64,000 nt of DNA from Rhizobium sp. BK399 (GCF_014194695.1 NZ_JACIAH010000003.1:310001-374000), one strand, 5' to 3'; shown: positions 34,889-44,158, numbered from the stretch's first letter. Numbers and translations are program-made. The notes: generated from the sequence alone by a model not told the origin.

Positions 34889-36529
34889 ATGAAACACTTC
34901 TTCAATCGCCGGGAAACGATCGTAACCGAAGCCCTCGACGGCGTGCTTCTGACGAGCAGCCCCGGGCGCCTTGCCCGTCTGGACAGCTTCCCTGAGATCA
35001 AGGTGATCCTCCGCGCCGGCTGGGACCGGTCGAAGGTCGCGATCATCTCCGGCGGCGGCGCGGGCCATGAGCCTTCGCATGCCGGCTTCGTCGGCAAGGG
35101 AATGCTGACGGCCGCGGTATCCGGCGAGATTTTTGCTTCGCCCAGCGTCGATGCGGTGCTGACCGCAATCCGAGCCGTCACCGGCCCCAAGGGTGCATTG
35201 CTCATTGTCAAAAACTATACCGGCGACCGCCTGAACTTCGGCCTGGCCGCCGAAAAGGCGCGTGCCGAGGGGTTCGCAGTCGAGATGGTGATCGTTGCCG
35301 ACGACATTGCCATCCCCGGCATCAACCAGCCCCGCGGCGTTGCCGGCACACTGTTCGTGCACAAGATCGCCGGCTACCACGCCGAATCCGGTGCTGACCT
35401 GAAGACGGTCACGGCACAGGCAGCTGCGGCAGCGCGCGACATCGTATCCCTCGGCATGTCACTTTCGACCTGCAGTGTACCAGGCCAAGCACATGAGGAT
35501 CGGATGGGGGCCGACGAGGGAGAGCTCGGCCTTGGAATCCACGGAGAGCCCGGCGTCGAGCGCATCGCGTTGCAGCCGGTTGCAGATCTCGTGGCAACCA
35601 TGAGCGAGCGGTTGGCTGCAAGGATTGATGGCGCGGGCGACTATGGGCTGCTGATCAACAACCTCGGCGCGGTACCGCCGCTTGAAATGGGCGTCATTGC
35701 CAACGCCGTGTTGTCCTCTTCTCTTGCCCGCCGCGTCCGGCTGATCGTCGGGCCGGCTCCGATGATGACCGCGCTCAACATGAACGGCTTTTCGCTTTCG
35801 CTGATCCGTCTGGATGCCACCCGCGAGGCCGCACTGAAGGCTGCGGTCGAACCGCACGCATGGGCACCCGTCGTCGAACGGCACGAGATCACAGTCATTC
35901 CTGCACCAGCAAGCACCTCCACCCTCGCCGAGGTCACTTCGGTCAGCGACCATGGCGGGAACCGCCGGCTCCTTGCCGCAGTTTGCGAGCATCTGATTTC
36001 CCTCGAACGCGAATTGAACCACCTGGATAGCCGCGTCGGCGATGGCGACACCGGCTCCACCATGGCAACGGGTGCGCGCAGCATCCTTTCCCGGATCGAC
36101 GCGCTACCGCTGAATGACCCCGCCGCCACTATGGCCGCAATCGGCGAGGTTCTCGGTACGAGCATGGGTGGCTCGAGCGGCGTACTGCTCTCGATCTTCT
36201 TTACCGCCGCATCGAAAGCCATGGCGGAAAAGGCGGATCTTGCGGCTGCCCTGCTTGCCGGACTTGATCGGATGACGTTCTATGGGGGTGCCGCAGTCGG
36301 CGACCGCACGATGGTCGATGCGCTGGCGCCGGCGCTCGCGGCCTTGAGATCGGGTGGCGTAGCGGCTGCGGCAAGCGCGGCGGCGGCAGGCGCCGAGTCG
36401 ACAAAAGCGATGCGGAAAGCAAGGGCCGGACGCGCGTCTTATATCGGAGAAAAGGATCTGGAGGGAGTGCCGGATCCGGGAGCCGTCGCGGTGGCAGGTG
36501 TATTCGAGGTCGCGGCACGGCTGACATGA
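34889..36529 (+). CDS. Dihydroxyacetone-kinase-family protein, DhaK-DhaL fusion
   Basis: A 546-residue fusion. The DhaK half (about 1-330) has ISGGGAGHEPSHAGFVGKGM (substrate loop) and H218 in GLGIHGEPG, the His that covalently binds the ketose as a hemiaminal. The DhaL half (about 345-546) has the ADP/Mg-binding aspartates D380, D385 and D387 in LDSRVGDGDTGST and the SSGVLLSIFF loop. Fused kinases of this shape occur in ATP-dependent DAKs and in erythrulose kinases. Here a DhaM domain, HPr and Enzyme I follow, so PEP may be the phosphate source. The substrate could be dihydroxyacetone or a tetrulose. Confidence 0.9.
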   Translation: MKHFFNRRETIVTEALDGVLLTSSPGRLARLDSFPEIKVILRAGWDRSKVAIISGGGAGHEPSHAGFVGKGMLTAAVSGEIFASPSVDAVLTAIRAVTGPKGALLIVKNYTGDRLNFGLAAEKARAEGFAVEMVIVADDIAIPGINQPRGVAGTLFVHKIAGYHAESGADLKTVTAQAAAAARDIVSLGMSLSTCSVPGQAHEDRMGADEGELGLGIHGEPGVERIALQPVADLVATMSERLAARIDGAGDYGLLINNLGAVPPLEMGVIANAVLSSSLARRVRLIVGPAPMMTALNMNGFSLSLIRLDATREAALKAAVEPHAWAPVVERHEITVIPAPASTSTLAEVTSVSDHGGNRRLLAAVCEHLISLERELNHLDSRVGDGDTGSTMATGARSILSRIDALPLNDPAATMAAIGEVLGTSMGGSSGVLLSIFFTAASKAMAEKADLAAALLAGLDRMTFYGGAAVGDRTMVDALAPALAALRSGGVAAAASAAAAGAESTKAMRKARAGRASYIGEKDLEGVPDPGAVAVAGVFEVAARLT

Positions 36530-36557
36530 GCTGGTGCTGCGGTTGGGAGGCTATCAG

Positions 36558-37172
36558 GTGCAGGCAGAACCGGTTCTTCTCGCGGGATTGATTGAGGCTT
36601 GCCGGGCCGCGATCACGGCAAATAGCGATCACCTCTGCGCACTCGATCGCGCGATCGGTGACGGCGATCATGGGACCAATATGCAGCGCGGCTGCGAGGC
36701 GGTCAGCGCCGAGGAAGCGACGGTCTCAGGCCTTCCCTTGCCCGAGGCGCTGGAACGGATCGGCCTAACCCTGGTGATGAGCATCGGCGGCGCCGCCGGC
36801 CCACTTTACGGGACACTACTGATTGAGATGGGGCGCGAGCTTCGCAAATCGGGCCGGGAACAGGATTTTTCGCTTGCCCTCAAGCAGGCCATCGATGCCG
36901 TGGCCCGCCGTGGGCGCTCGAACGCTGGCGACAAGACGCTGCTCGACGTCCTGTATCCGGTGCAGGATGCACTCGCACAACATTCCCCCCTGACGGATAT
37001 CGTGCGCCGTGCAGAGCTTTCCGCCCGACTGACCGGCGCCATGAAGGCCATGCGCGGCCGCGCGGCCTACCTTGGAGACCGTTCGATCGGACATGTCGAT
37101 CCCGGCGCTTCGAGTTGCGCCCTTCTGACAACCGCCATCTGTCGCTACCTTGAGGAGCACCGCCCGGAATGA
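36558..37172 (+). CDS. dhaL: Dihydroxyacetone kinase subunit DhaL
   Basis: A 204-residue stand-alone DhaL. The ADP/Mg-binding aspartates and adjacent His lie in LDRAIGDGDHGTNM (D30, D35, D37, H38), and the GGAAGPLYGTLL and GDKTLLDVLYP segments are typical. The GTG at 36558 has GGGAGG eight bases upstream; a GTG at 36534 is less well placed. In PEP-dependent systems, DhaL holds ADP that is rephosphorylated by DhaM. This is a second DhaL in the operon besides the one in the fusion, and its gene overlaps dhaM by four bases. Confidence 0.9.
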   Translation: MQAEPVLLAGLIEACRAAITANSDHLCALDRAIGDGDHGTNMQRGCEAVSAEEATVSGLPLPEALERIGLTLVMSIGGAAGPLYGTLLIEMGRELRKSGREQDFSLALKQAIDAVARRGRSNAGDKTLLDVLYPVQDALAQHSPLTDIVRRAELSARLTGAMKAMRGRAAYLGDRSIGHVDPGASSCALLTTAICRYLEEHRPE

Positions 37173-37567
37173 ATGCGAAGACCCCAAACGTCGGGATCGT
37201 GATCGTCTCCCACTCGCCGCTGGTCGCGAAAGGCACCGCCGAGATGGTGCGGCAGATGGTGGGTGACAGCGTGCCGCTTGCCTGGTCGGGCGGCAACAGT
37301 CGAGGCGAGCTTGGCACCGATGCCGGGGGAATTCTCAAGGCAATTGACGAGGCATGGTCGGAAGCTGGCGTCGCCGTCTTCGTCGACCTTGGGGGGGCCG
37401 AAACCAACAGCGAAATGGCGATCGAGATGCTCGGTTCTCCCCGCTCCCAAAAGGTTTCGATCTGCAACGCCCCTGTTGTCGAAGGAGCCGTTATTGCCGC
37501 TGCCGAGGCCTCCGGTGGGGCGTCGTTGGCCAAGGTGGTCGCGACGGCAGAGGAGCTATCACCCTGA
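37169..37567 (+). CDS. dhaM: PTS-dependent dihydroxyacetone kinase phosphotransferase DhaM (EIIA domain only)
   Basis: A 132-residue EIIA-Man-like domain. H15 in IVIVSHSPLVAKG is the phosphate-accepting histidine, and the FVDLGGAETNSEMA and NAPVVEGAVIAA segments match DhaM. In E. coli DhaM is one polypeptide joining this domain to HPr and a truncated Enzyme I; here the three are separate adjacent genes. The stop overlaps the HPr start (TGATG). Confidence 0.9.
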   Translation: MNAKTPNVGIVIVSHSPLVAKGTAEMVRQMVGDSVPLAWSGGNSRGELGTDAGGILKAIDEAWSEAGVAVFVDLGGAETNSEMAIEMLGSPRSQKVSICNAPVVEGAVIAAAEASGGASLAKVVATAEELSP

Positions 37568-37911
37568 TGAACGGCGGTTTTCGTATTGGGGCCCACGAGG
37601 CCGGGCAGATCCATGCCAGTTGCCAGACCGAAGTCGAGGTGAAGCATGGCGTTGGACTGCATGCTCGACCGTCAGTGACGTTCACGCGGCTGGCAAAGTC
37701 GTTTCCGTGCTCGATCGAAGTCGCGGTCAACGGCAACGACGTCTGGTTGAACGGCAAGAGCATCATCAAGATCATGGGCGCCAAGATCCGCAAGGGTTCG
37801 GTGCTCAAGATCCGTGCAAACGGCATTCTCGCGGAAGAAGCCATCCGGGCATTGAAGGACCTCATCGAGCGCAATTTCGACGAGGAAAAGAAGCATGGCC
37901 GAACCGCTTAG
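37567..37911 (+). CDS. HPr family phosphocarrier protein
   Basis: A 114-residue HPr with about 20 extra N-terminal residues. H32 in KHGVGLHARPSVTFTRLA is the phosphorylated histidine, and NGKSIIKIMGAKIRKGS is the second conserved segment, carrying the serine equivalent to Ser46. It lies between dhaM and the Enzyme I gene, with overlaps at both ends (1 and 17 bases), so it should pass phosphate from Enzyme I to DhaM. It is an operon-specific HPr separate from the PTS-Ntr homologue expected elsewhere in such genomes. Confidence 0.9.
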   Translation: MNGGFRIGAHEAGQIHASCQTEVEVKHGVGLHARPSVTFTRLAKSFPCSIEVAVNGNDVWLNGKSIIKIMGAKIRKGSVLKIRANGILAEEAIRALKDLIERNFDEEKKHGRTA

Positions 37912-39475
37912 ACTGAAAGCCACCAGCGCCTCGCCAGGTAGTGCGAGCGGCCCGGCCTTCGTAGCCGAACCGGTCGAACCCGCCGCGTCAATCCCGTCAA
38001 GCTTATCCGGCCAGGTCGAGCTCGCAAGTGCGATCGAGAAAGCTATTCTCGAACTGCAGGAACTGGCCACCGGGACGGACCCGGAGGGCGGCGATATCGT
38101 CGAGTTTCAGATTGAGGTACTTCGCGATCCGACGCTGACCGAGGCGACTGGCGCGCGCATCGAGGCTGGCGAAAACGCGGCATTCGCCTGGGTCGGAACA
38201 CTCGATGGATACATCCGGGAACTGGAGTGCTCGGAAGAAGCCCAATTGCGGGCGCGCGCCGTTGACATCCTCGATATCAAGAACCGCGTCTTGTCGGTGC
38301 TCACGGGAACGACTGTCGACGACTTTCCATCCGGATCGATCTATGTTGGAAAGGATATGGAACCCAGCCGTTTCCTAGCCCACGACTGGTCGGCCGGCGG
38401 TGGTATCGCTCTTTACGCAGGCAGCGCGGTCGGTCATGTCGCCCTGCTTGCCAGATCCCGGTCGATACCGATGGTGATCGGCGCCGGCCGCTTCGTAACA
38501 GCAGGGGGGCAACATATCGGAGTTGATGGTGACACTGGTATTGTCATTCTTCAGGCAGCCAAGTCGAACGCGACCTCGGCGGGACACGGCGATCCGTCAA
38601 AAAGCACTGCTCTGCCACTCGACAACGGAATTGTGTACACGTCGGACGGAACGCAAGTACTCCTGTCCGTCAATGTCAACGCTCCGACAGAAGTGGACGC
38701 GGTTCCCGCCGAGGTGACCGCGGGCATAGGGTTGATGCGGTCTGAATTCGCGGTGATGTCGCTCGGTGATGCAGCAAACGAAGAAAAGCAGCTTGCAATC
38801 TACCGACGCCTCCTGGAATGGGCAGATGGACGTCCTGTAACAATCCGCATGTTGGATGTCGGGGGCGACAAGCCGCTTCCGGGCATTACCGAGACCTGCT
38901 CGCTGCGCGGTATCCGTCTGCTTCTTGCCCGGCCGCAGATTGCGCGGGTTCAGGCGCGTGCGCTCCTTCGAGCAGCAGTCTTTGGCAACCTGCGTATCAT
39001 GTTGCCAATGGTGACATTCCCTTCCGAAGTTGATGACATGCGGCAAATCTGTCGCGAAGAAGCCGGCGAACTTCGCCGCCGCGGCGTGCCGCACCGCACT
39101 CCGCCGATCGGCATGATGGTGGAGGTACCGGCAGCCGCGCTCATGCTCGACGACTTTGATGGCGCTGACTTCTTTTCGTTCGGCACGAACGACCTGACGC
39201 AATACCTCGTGGCCTCCGCACGTGACGAGGTCGGCTTCAGCCTGGAGCGAGAGCGAGTCGTACCGGCCGTGCTGCGCCTGCTGACCCAGGCGGTGAAGCT
39301 CGCCGGCGGCCGACCGGTCAGCATTTGCGGTGACATGGCCGGCGACCCGCTGCGCACGCCCGGTCTCCTCGCGGCAGGCATACGCCATTTTTCGGTGGCG
39401 CCAGCTCGACTTGGCGCGATAAGATCGGCACTCGTCGGCCTGAACGCCGATGGGACAAAAGCAGCCGGGGACTAG
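37895..39475 (+). CDS. PTS Enzyme I (phosphoenolpyruvate-protein phosphotransferase)
   Basis: A 526-residue Enzyme I, somewhat shorter than the usual 570 or so. The phosphohistidine is H181 in YAGSAVGHVALLARS. The PEP-binding C-terminal barrel has MLDVGGDKPLPG, FSFGTNDLTQYLVAS and the active-site cysteine in SICGDMAGDP. It starts 17 bases inside the HPr gene. It would take phosphate from PEP and feed HPr, then DhaM, then DhaL-ADP. Its dedicated position argues that this kinase has its own relay rather than sharing the nitrogen PTS. Confidence 0.92.
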   Translation: MAEPLRLKATSASPGSASGPAFVAEPVEPAASIPSSLSGQVELASAIEKAILELQELATGTDPEGGDIVEFQIEVLRDPTLTEATGARIEAGENAAFAWVGTLDGYIRELECSEEAQLRARAVDILDIKNRVLSVLTGTTVDDFPSGSIYVGKDMEPSRFLAHDWSAGGGIALYAGSAVGHVALLARSRSIPMVIGAGRFVTAGGQHIGVDGDTGIVILQAAKSNATSAGHGDPSKSTALPLDNGIVYTSDGTQVLLSVNVNAPTEVDAVPAEVTAGIGLMRSEFAVMSLGDAANEEKQLAIYRRLLEWADGRPVTIRMLDVGGDKPLPGITETCSLRGIRLLLARPQIARVQARALLRAAVFGNLRIMLPMVTFPSEVDDMRQICREEAGELRRRGVPHRTPPIGMMVEVPAAALMLDDFDGADFFSFGTNDLTQYLVASARDEVGFSLERERVVPAVLRLLTQAVKLAGGRPVSICGDMAGDPLRTPGLLAAGIRHFSVAPARLGAIRSALVGLNADGTKAAGD

Positions 39476-39477
39476 GG

Positions 39478-39888
39478 ATGGCGCGCGAAGACACCGAAGA
39501 CGCCATTATCGCCTACAAGGACATTCTGGCGCAGATTATCGACAACCGACCGTCAGGAACACGTCAGAGGCTGGCGACGGAACTCGGCAAGCATCGCAGC
39601 TTCGTCACCCAGATAACCAGCCCCACTTATGCGACGCCTCTTCCGGCGCGTCACCTCGCGACCATCTTCAGGGTGTGCCATTTTAGCCCCGCCGAACAGG
39701 ACCGTTTTTTGGACGCCTATCAGGTCGCCCATCCCGGCAAGCTGCCGGAGTTTGGCGCCACGGAAAAACTGCGGCATCTTTCGATAATGGTGCCTGACTT
39801 CGGCGATGAACGCCGCAACCGGCTTCTGGAAGAGGCGATCACGGACCTGGTCCAAAAGATCGCCGAGATTTCGGGGCCGCCTGATTGA
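39478..39888 (+). CDS. Small HTH-like protein in the Dha operon
   Basis: A 136-residue cytoplasmic protein starting two bases after the Enzyme I stop. Residues 24-65 (GTRQRLATELGKHRSFVTQI followed by a second helix) resemble a Cro/XRE-type helix-turn-helix, and the rest is helical. It may be the operon's regulator or bind the kinase proteins. I do not recognise a named family. It ends 55 bases before the second DhaK gene. Confidence 0.65.
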   Translation: MAREDTEDAIIAYKDILAQIIDNRPSGTRQRLATELGKHRSFVTQITSPTYATPLPARHLATIFRVCHFSPAEQDRFLDAYQVAHPGKLPEFGATEKLRHLSIMVPDFGDERRNRLLEEAITDLVQKIAEISGPPD

Positions 39889-39943
39889 ACGGACGGTTCG
39901 CGCGGAACGAGCGCTAGATGATCATCGCCTTGGGAGGGGTTTG

Positions 39944-40936
39944 ATGAAGAAATTCATGAATGCAGCGGACACAATGGTCGCCGAAAGCGTCGAAGGCTTC
40001 GTGCGCGCCCATGAGGAGTTCCTTGTATTCGGCGCAGACCGTCAATTTGTCCGTCGTCGCCACCTCGTTCCAGGTAAGGTAGCAGTCATCTCCGGGGGTG
40101 GAGCGGGCCACGAGCCGATGCATGTCGGCTTCGTCGGTCGCGGCATGCTGGATGCAGCATGCGTCGGGCATATTTTCACGTCCCCTACTCCAGGCCAAAT
40201 CCTCAGCGCGATAGAGGACGTGGACACCGGTGCCGGCTGCCTGCTGGTGGTAAAGAATTATGACGGCGACCTCATGAATTTCGAAATGGCGGCAGAGATG
40301 GCATCGAGCCGCCACCGAATTGAGATGGTGATCGTAAGCGACGACATCGAAACGGCAAGCACGAACGACGGCCGCGGTCGACGAGGCATTGCCGGTACGG
40401 TAATCATGGAAAGGCTTCTCGGCGCCGCCGCGGAAAACGGCATGGCACTCGCTGAATTGAAAACCCTTGCTGCCGGCCTCGCGTCCCGCGTCAGATCGAT
40501 GGGTGTCGCACTGACCGGTGTCACGGTGCCGCACACGCGGCGATCGACCTTTTCACTCGGCCCCGAAGAAATAGAAATGGGTGTTGGCATTCATGGAGAG
40601 CCGGGCCGTTCAAGAGAGCCCTTCTCCAACGCGGACACCATCGTGAGGCATCTAAGCGAGGTGGTTTTCAACGAAGTCGCTCGGGTTTCTGACAAGGCAT
40701 TGCTTTTCGTGAACGGCCTTGGCGGCACGCCGCCGGCGGAACTTTATCTCGCTTACAACGTCGCGCATCGCTTCATGCAGGGTCATGGTCTGCAGATCGC
40801 GCGCTCACTGGTTGGTACTTACGCAAGCTCACTTGACATGCAGGGCCTTTCGATCTCGCTCGCTCTGCTTCGTGACGAAGAGTTCGCTCTATGGGATTCG
40901 CCTGTCGCCACGGCTGCCTTGCGCTGGGGCTGCTAG
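39944..40936 (+). CDS. dhaK: Dihydroxyacetone kinase subunit DhaK (second copy)
   Basis: A 330-residue stand-alone DhaK. The substrate loop is ISGGGAGHEPMHVGFVGRGM and the ketose-binding histidine is H217 in GVGIHGEPGRSREP. The ATG at 39944 has GGGAGG upstream; a longer frame back to 39806 overlaps the HTH gene and is unlikely. It has no fused DhaL and so would pair with the stand-alone DhaL (36558). The operon therefore encodes two kinase units, which suggests two substrates, for example two stereoisomeric ketoses. Confidence 0.9.
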   Translation: MKKFMNAADTMVAESVEGFVRAHEEFLVFGADRQFVRRRHLVPGKVAVISGGGAGHEPMHVGFVGRGMLDAACVGHIFTSPTPGQILSAIEDVDTGAGCLLVVKNYDGDLMNFEMAAEMASSRHRIEMVIVSDDIETASTNDGRGRRGIAGTVIMERLLGAAAENGMALAELKTLAAGLASRVRSMGVALTGVTVPHTRRSTFSLGPEEIEMGVGIHGEPGRSREPFSNADTIVRHLSEVVFNEVARVSDKALLFVNGLGGTPPAELYLAYNVAHRFMQGHGLQIARSLVGTYASSLDMQGLSISLALLRDEEFALWDSPVATAALRWGC

Positions 40937-41004
40937 GGATGGGTCTGTCGTGGCGACCTCAGCGCAGCGGCCTGCAACTCGTCGGACCCAAAGGTTGGAA
41001 AATC

Positions 41005-41618
41005 TTATAATTTCGGCGTCAGCATCTCGAAACGGTCACGGATCGTCGAGCAGGTATCGCCGCCAAGGCGCGCGATGGCATCGACTTGCCTGGGATCGAC
41101 GCGCAGACCTTCAGGATCGACGACACCGTCGCGATAATGAGCATAGACGATCTCGCCCATGATGATCTGACGGGATTTCCCGAGCTCAAGCGTGACATGA
41201 CGCCTGCACTCGAATGCTGCGGGTGCTTCCGCGATCTCCATGGCGAAGCGACTTTCTGACCCGCCATCGCCGTCAGTCCCGCCTCCTTGAGCTCGTCGAC
41301 ACCACGCGGATATTTTGACCCGCAGACATGCATCGCTTCGGCAATGGAAAACGACACAATGTTGACTGTGAAGACTTCCGTCATGCGGATGTTATAGCCC
41401 GTGTCCTTGAAAGACATGTCCGGATTGTTCTCGACGCCGAGCGCCAGGATGGGCGGATCGGCGGAGAGGCAATTGAAGAAGCTAAACGGGGCGGCATTGA
41501 TACGGCCATGTTCGTCGACCGTAGTCACCAGCGCGATCGGTCGCGGAATGATCGTGCCAATCATCAGCTTGTAACGCTCACGCTCCGAGAGTGCTTCGAA
41601 ATCGAAGGATATTGTCAT
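41005..41618 (-). pseudogene. Flavin reductase-like FMN-binding protein, frameshifted
   Basis: Residues 1-115 or so of the frame from 41618 match flavin-reductase-like flavoproteins (GTIIPRPIALVTTVDEHG, NAAPFSFFNCLSADPP, NIRMTEVFTVNIVS, GLTAMAGQKVAS). After that the frame turns to arginine/serine-rich noise. The expected continuation (EIAEAPAAFECRRHVTLELG to ARLGGDTCSTIRDRFEM) is in another frame, ending at 41005. A single missing base near 41240-41260 would explain this. It is either a recent pseudogene or a sequencing error. It follows the racemase gene by three bases and belonged to the same operon. The enzyme would reduce or bind flavin for a partner oxygenase, not seen here. Confidence 0.8.
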
Positions 41619-41621
41619 CGG

Positions 41622-42362
41622 TCAGCCTGCTGCTCGCATCGGCGCGAAAGCGCTCATAGCGCCGGTAAAGGGTTTTGCCAGAGGCGATGCGTAAGAACCG
41701 CGCTTGCTCGTCGACAATCCGAGCGAAACCAGCGCCTCGGCCTGCTTCACCGCTACGGCGACCCCATCGACCACGGGCACGCCGTAGATATCCTGCAGCT
41801 CGCGCGCCAGATCAGTCATCCCAGCGCAGCCAAGCACGATCGCTTCGGCGCCATCCTCAGCAAGAGCACGCTCGATCTCGGCCCGGAGCTTGCCGATAGC
41901 GCCCGAAGTGGGATCTTCGAGCTGAAGAACCGGAATATCGGAGGCGCGCACCCTGGCGCGTCCGCCCATGCCGTAGCGTCGTACAAGATTGTCAATCAAG
42001 ACACGCGAACGCTCCAGCGTCGTCACGACGGTAAATCGCTGCGCCAGGAAGCCTGCGGTGGCGACCGCAGATTCACAGAGTCCAAGCACCGGCACGTCGG
42101 CAAAGCTGCGCGCCGCGTCAAGTCCCGTATCGTCGAAGCAGGCGATGATCGCGGCATCGTATTCGCCAGCCCGCTCCTTGAGTTCGCTGAGAAGTCCCGG
42201 GATTGCGAGCGCCCCGTCATAATGCCCTTCAATCGATACCGGCCCCATTCGCGAGGTGGCGGCAATGATGACGGTGCCAGACGCCATGACCGCGCGGGCA
42301 GCAAGGGCTGCCTTCTCGGTCATGGTTTCAGTCGTATTGGGATTGACCAGAAGAATGCGCAT
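41622..42362 (-). CDS. Asp/Glu/hydantoin racemase family protein
   Basis: A 246-residue racemase. The N-terminal MRILLVNPNTTETMT and the two catalytic cysteines, C75 in AAIIACFDDTG and C179 in AIVLGCAGM, are typical of hydantoin and allantoin-type racemases, which use two-cysteine acid-base catalysis without a cofactor. It follows the permease gene by six bases and precedes the flavin-reductase-like gene. With the ABC importer this suggests uptake and racemisation of an imported nitrogen compound; the substrate is inferred only by family. Confidence 0.87.
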   Translation of the reverse strand: MRILLVNPNTTETMTEKAALAARAVMASGTVIIAATSRMGPVSIEGHYDGALAIPGLLSELKERAGEYDAAIIACFDDTGLDAARSFADVPVLGLCESAVATAGFLAQRFTVVTTLERSRVLIDNLVRRYGMGGRARVRASDIPVLQLEDPTSGAIGKLRAEIERALAEDGAEAIVLGCAGMTDLARELQDIYGVPVVDGVAVAVKQAEALVSLGLSTSKRGSYASPLAKPFTGAMSAFAPMRAAG

Positions 42363-42368
42363 TGGGGG

Positions 42369-43190
42369 TCAGCTTACCTTTGCCTGACGCCGACGCAGCA
42401 TGAGCATGATGCCGAGCGCGACGAGGATGATAGTGAAGGAAAACAGCGTCGTTACCGTGCCGAGCGCGTATAGCACCGGCGTCGTGACGTTGGTGGTCAT
42501 ACCGTAGATTTCGAGCGGCAGCGTGTTGTAGCTGCCTGATGTCATCAGCGTCCGGGCGAATTCGTCGTAAGAGAGCGTGAAGCCGAACAGCCCGACACCG
42601 ATCAGGCTCGGCGCAATCATCGGCAGCACGACGTGGCGGAAGGTCTGCCAAGAACTCGCGCCAAGATCGCGGGCAGCTTCCTCGTAGGCGGGCGAGAAAC
42701 GGTTGAACACGGCGAACATGATGAGCACGCCGAACGGCAACGTCCATGTCAGATGCGCGCCGAAGGCCGACGAATACCAGGCAGGCTTCAGCCCGCCCTG
42801 CTGGAACACCACGCCGATTCCGAGCGAGATGATGATCGACGGCACCACGAGGCTGGCGACAGTCGCGTAAAACAGAAAAGTCGCGCCACGGAACCGGCGG
42901 CGGAAGGCAAGGCCCGCGAGCAGCGATACGACGACCGTGACAACCATCACCATCAGGCCGAGCGTAGACGACCGACGGAACGAGGCGCCGAAATCGCCCA
43001 CCGCCTGTTTCTCGAACAGATTGTAGAACCAGTGAACGGAAATGCCGTTCAGCGGAAAGGTGAGGCCGCCATCCGGCCCCTGAAAGGACAGGATCAGGAT
43101 CGCCGAGAGCGGTCCGTAGAGGAACAGCACGAAGACAAGGAAGAAGGCTGCGAGCACGTAGAATTCGAAGGTGCGCCTCTCGTGGTTCAT
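42369..43190 (-). CDS. ABC transporter permease (PotC type)
   Basis: A 273-residue inner-membrane permease of the spermidine/putrescine group, with about six helices from EFYVLAAFFLVFVLFLY and the EAA loop YEEAARDLGASSWQTFRHVVLP (about residue 177). AAGGAG lies eight bases before the ATG. One base separates it from the upstream permease gene. It is the second permease of the potABCD-like set. Confidence 0.9.
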   Translation of the reverse strand: MNHERRTFEFYVLAAFFLVFVLFLYGPLSAILILSFQGPDGGLTFPLNGISVHWFYNLFEKQAVGDFGASFRRSSTLGLMVMVVTVVVSLLAGLAFRRRFRGATFLFYATVASLVVPSIIISLGIGVVFQQGGLKPAWYSSAFGAHLTWTLPFGVLIMFAVFNRFSPAYEEAARDLGASSWQTFRHVVLPMIAPSLIGVGLFGFTLSYDEFARTLMTSGSYNTLPLEIYGMTTNVTTPVLYALGTVTTLFSFTIILVALGIMLMLRRRQAKVS

Positions 43191-43191
43191 C

Positions 43192-44106
43192 TCAAAGCTC
43201 CTTGCGGATATCGACGACGCGCAGGATGGCCGCGACCATCATCAGGACGACGACCAGAAGCACGACGGCATTGGCGGCGGCGGCAGGATATTGCAGCAGC
43301 GACATCTGGTTCTTCATCATCAGCGCCACTGAAGCGCTCTGCCCGCCGGACATCACCTGCACGGTGGAGAAGTCAGCCATCACAAGCGTCACAACGAAGA
43401 TCGAGCCGATGGCGATGCCGGGCTTGGCGAGCGGGATGACGACGTTCCAGAGGATCTGCCAGCCGCTGGCGCCGGCATCGCGCGCTGCCTCGAACAGCGA
43501 GCGGTCGATGCGCATCAGCGTGTTGAAGATCGGTGTCACCATGAACAGCGTGTAGAGATGCACCATGGCGAGAACCACGGCGAAATCGGAATAGAGCAGC
43601 CACTCGATCGGCTGCGGGATGATGCCCGCCTTGATCAGCGCAGAGTTGACGAGGCCATTGCGGCCGAGCACCGGGATCCACGAGATCATGCGGATGATGT
43701 TCGACGTCATGAACGGCACGGTGCAGACCAGAAACAGGATCATCTGCGTCGACGTGCGGCGGATATGAAAGGCAAGGAAATAGGCGACCCAGAAACCGAT
43801 GAAGACGGTCAGCGCCCAGACGATGACGGTGAATTTCAGCGTATTGAGATAGGTCTTCCACGTCACCCACGAGCCGAGCGTCTCGGTGTAGTTCATCGTC
43901 AGGAAATCGGGATAGAGACCGGCGAAGTCGTAATCCCAGAAGCTCACCACCGCGATCATCGCGATCGGCAGGATGAAGAAGAAACCGAGGATCAGGATGA
44001 GCGGCGTCGCCTGGAGATAGGAGGCGGCCCACGGCGCAAGCCGAAAGCCAGCACTGCGGACCCGGTCAGTCGTCTCGTTTGTCTCTGCTGAAGCGATCGT
44101 CGCCAT
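43192..44106 (-). CDS. ABC transporter permease (PotB type)
   Basis: A 304-residue permease. Hydrophobic helices start at LILILGFFFILPIAMIAVV, with a conserved NTLKFTVIVWALTVFIGF segment and the EAA loop FEAARDAGASGWQILWNVVIP. I choose the ATG at 44106; the open frame extends upstream through the palindromic repeat and is not real protein. It lies 245 bases downstream of the binding-protein gene, the gap being filled by the repeat at 44159-44320. Confidence 0.9.
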   Translation of the reverse strand: MATIASAETNETTDRVRSAGFRLAPWAASYLQATPLILILGFFFILPIAMIAVVSFWDYDFAGLYPDFLTMNYTETLGSWVTWKTYLNTLKFTVIVWALTVFIGFWVAYFLAFHIRRTSTQMILFLVCTVPFMTSNIIRMISWIPVLGRNGLVNSALIKAGIIPQPIEWLLYSDFAVVLAMVHLYTLFMVTPIFNTLMRIDRSLFEAARDAGASGWQILWNVVIPLAKPGIAIGSIFVVTLVMADFSTVQVMSGGQSASVALMMKNQMSLLQYPAAAANAVVLLVVVLMMVAAILRVVDIRKEL

Positions 44107-44158
44107 CTGCCATCCTCTCGGATTTGCCTTGAAACGGAATTGAGAGAGGGATCGAAGA

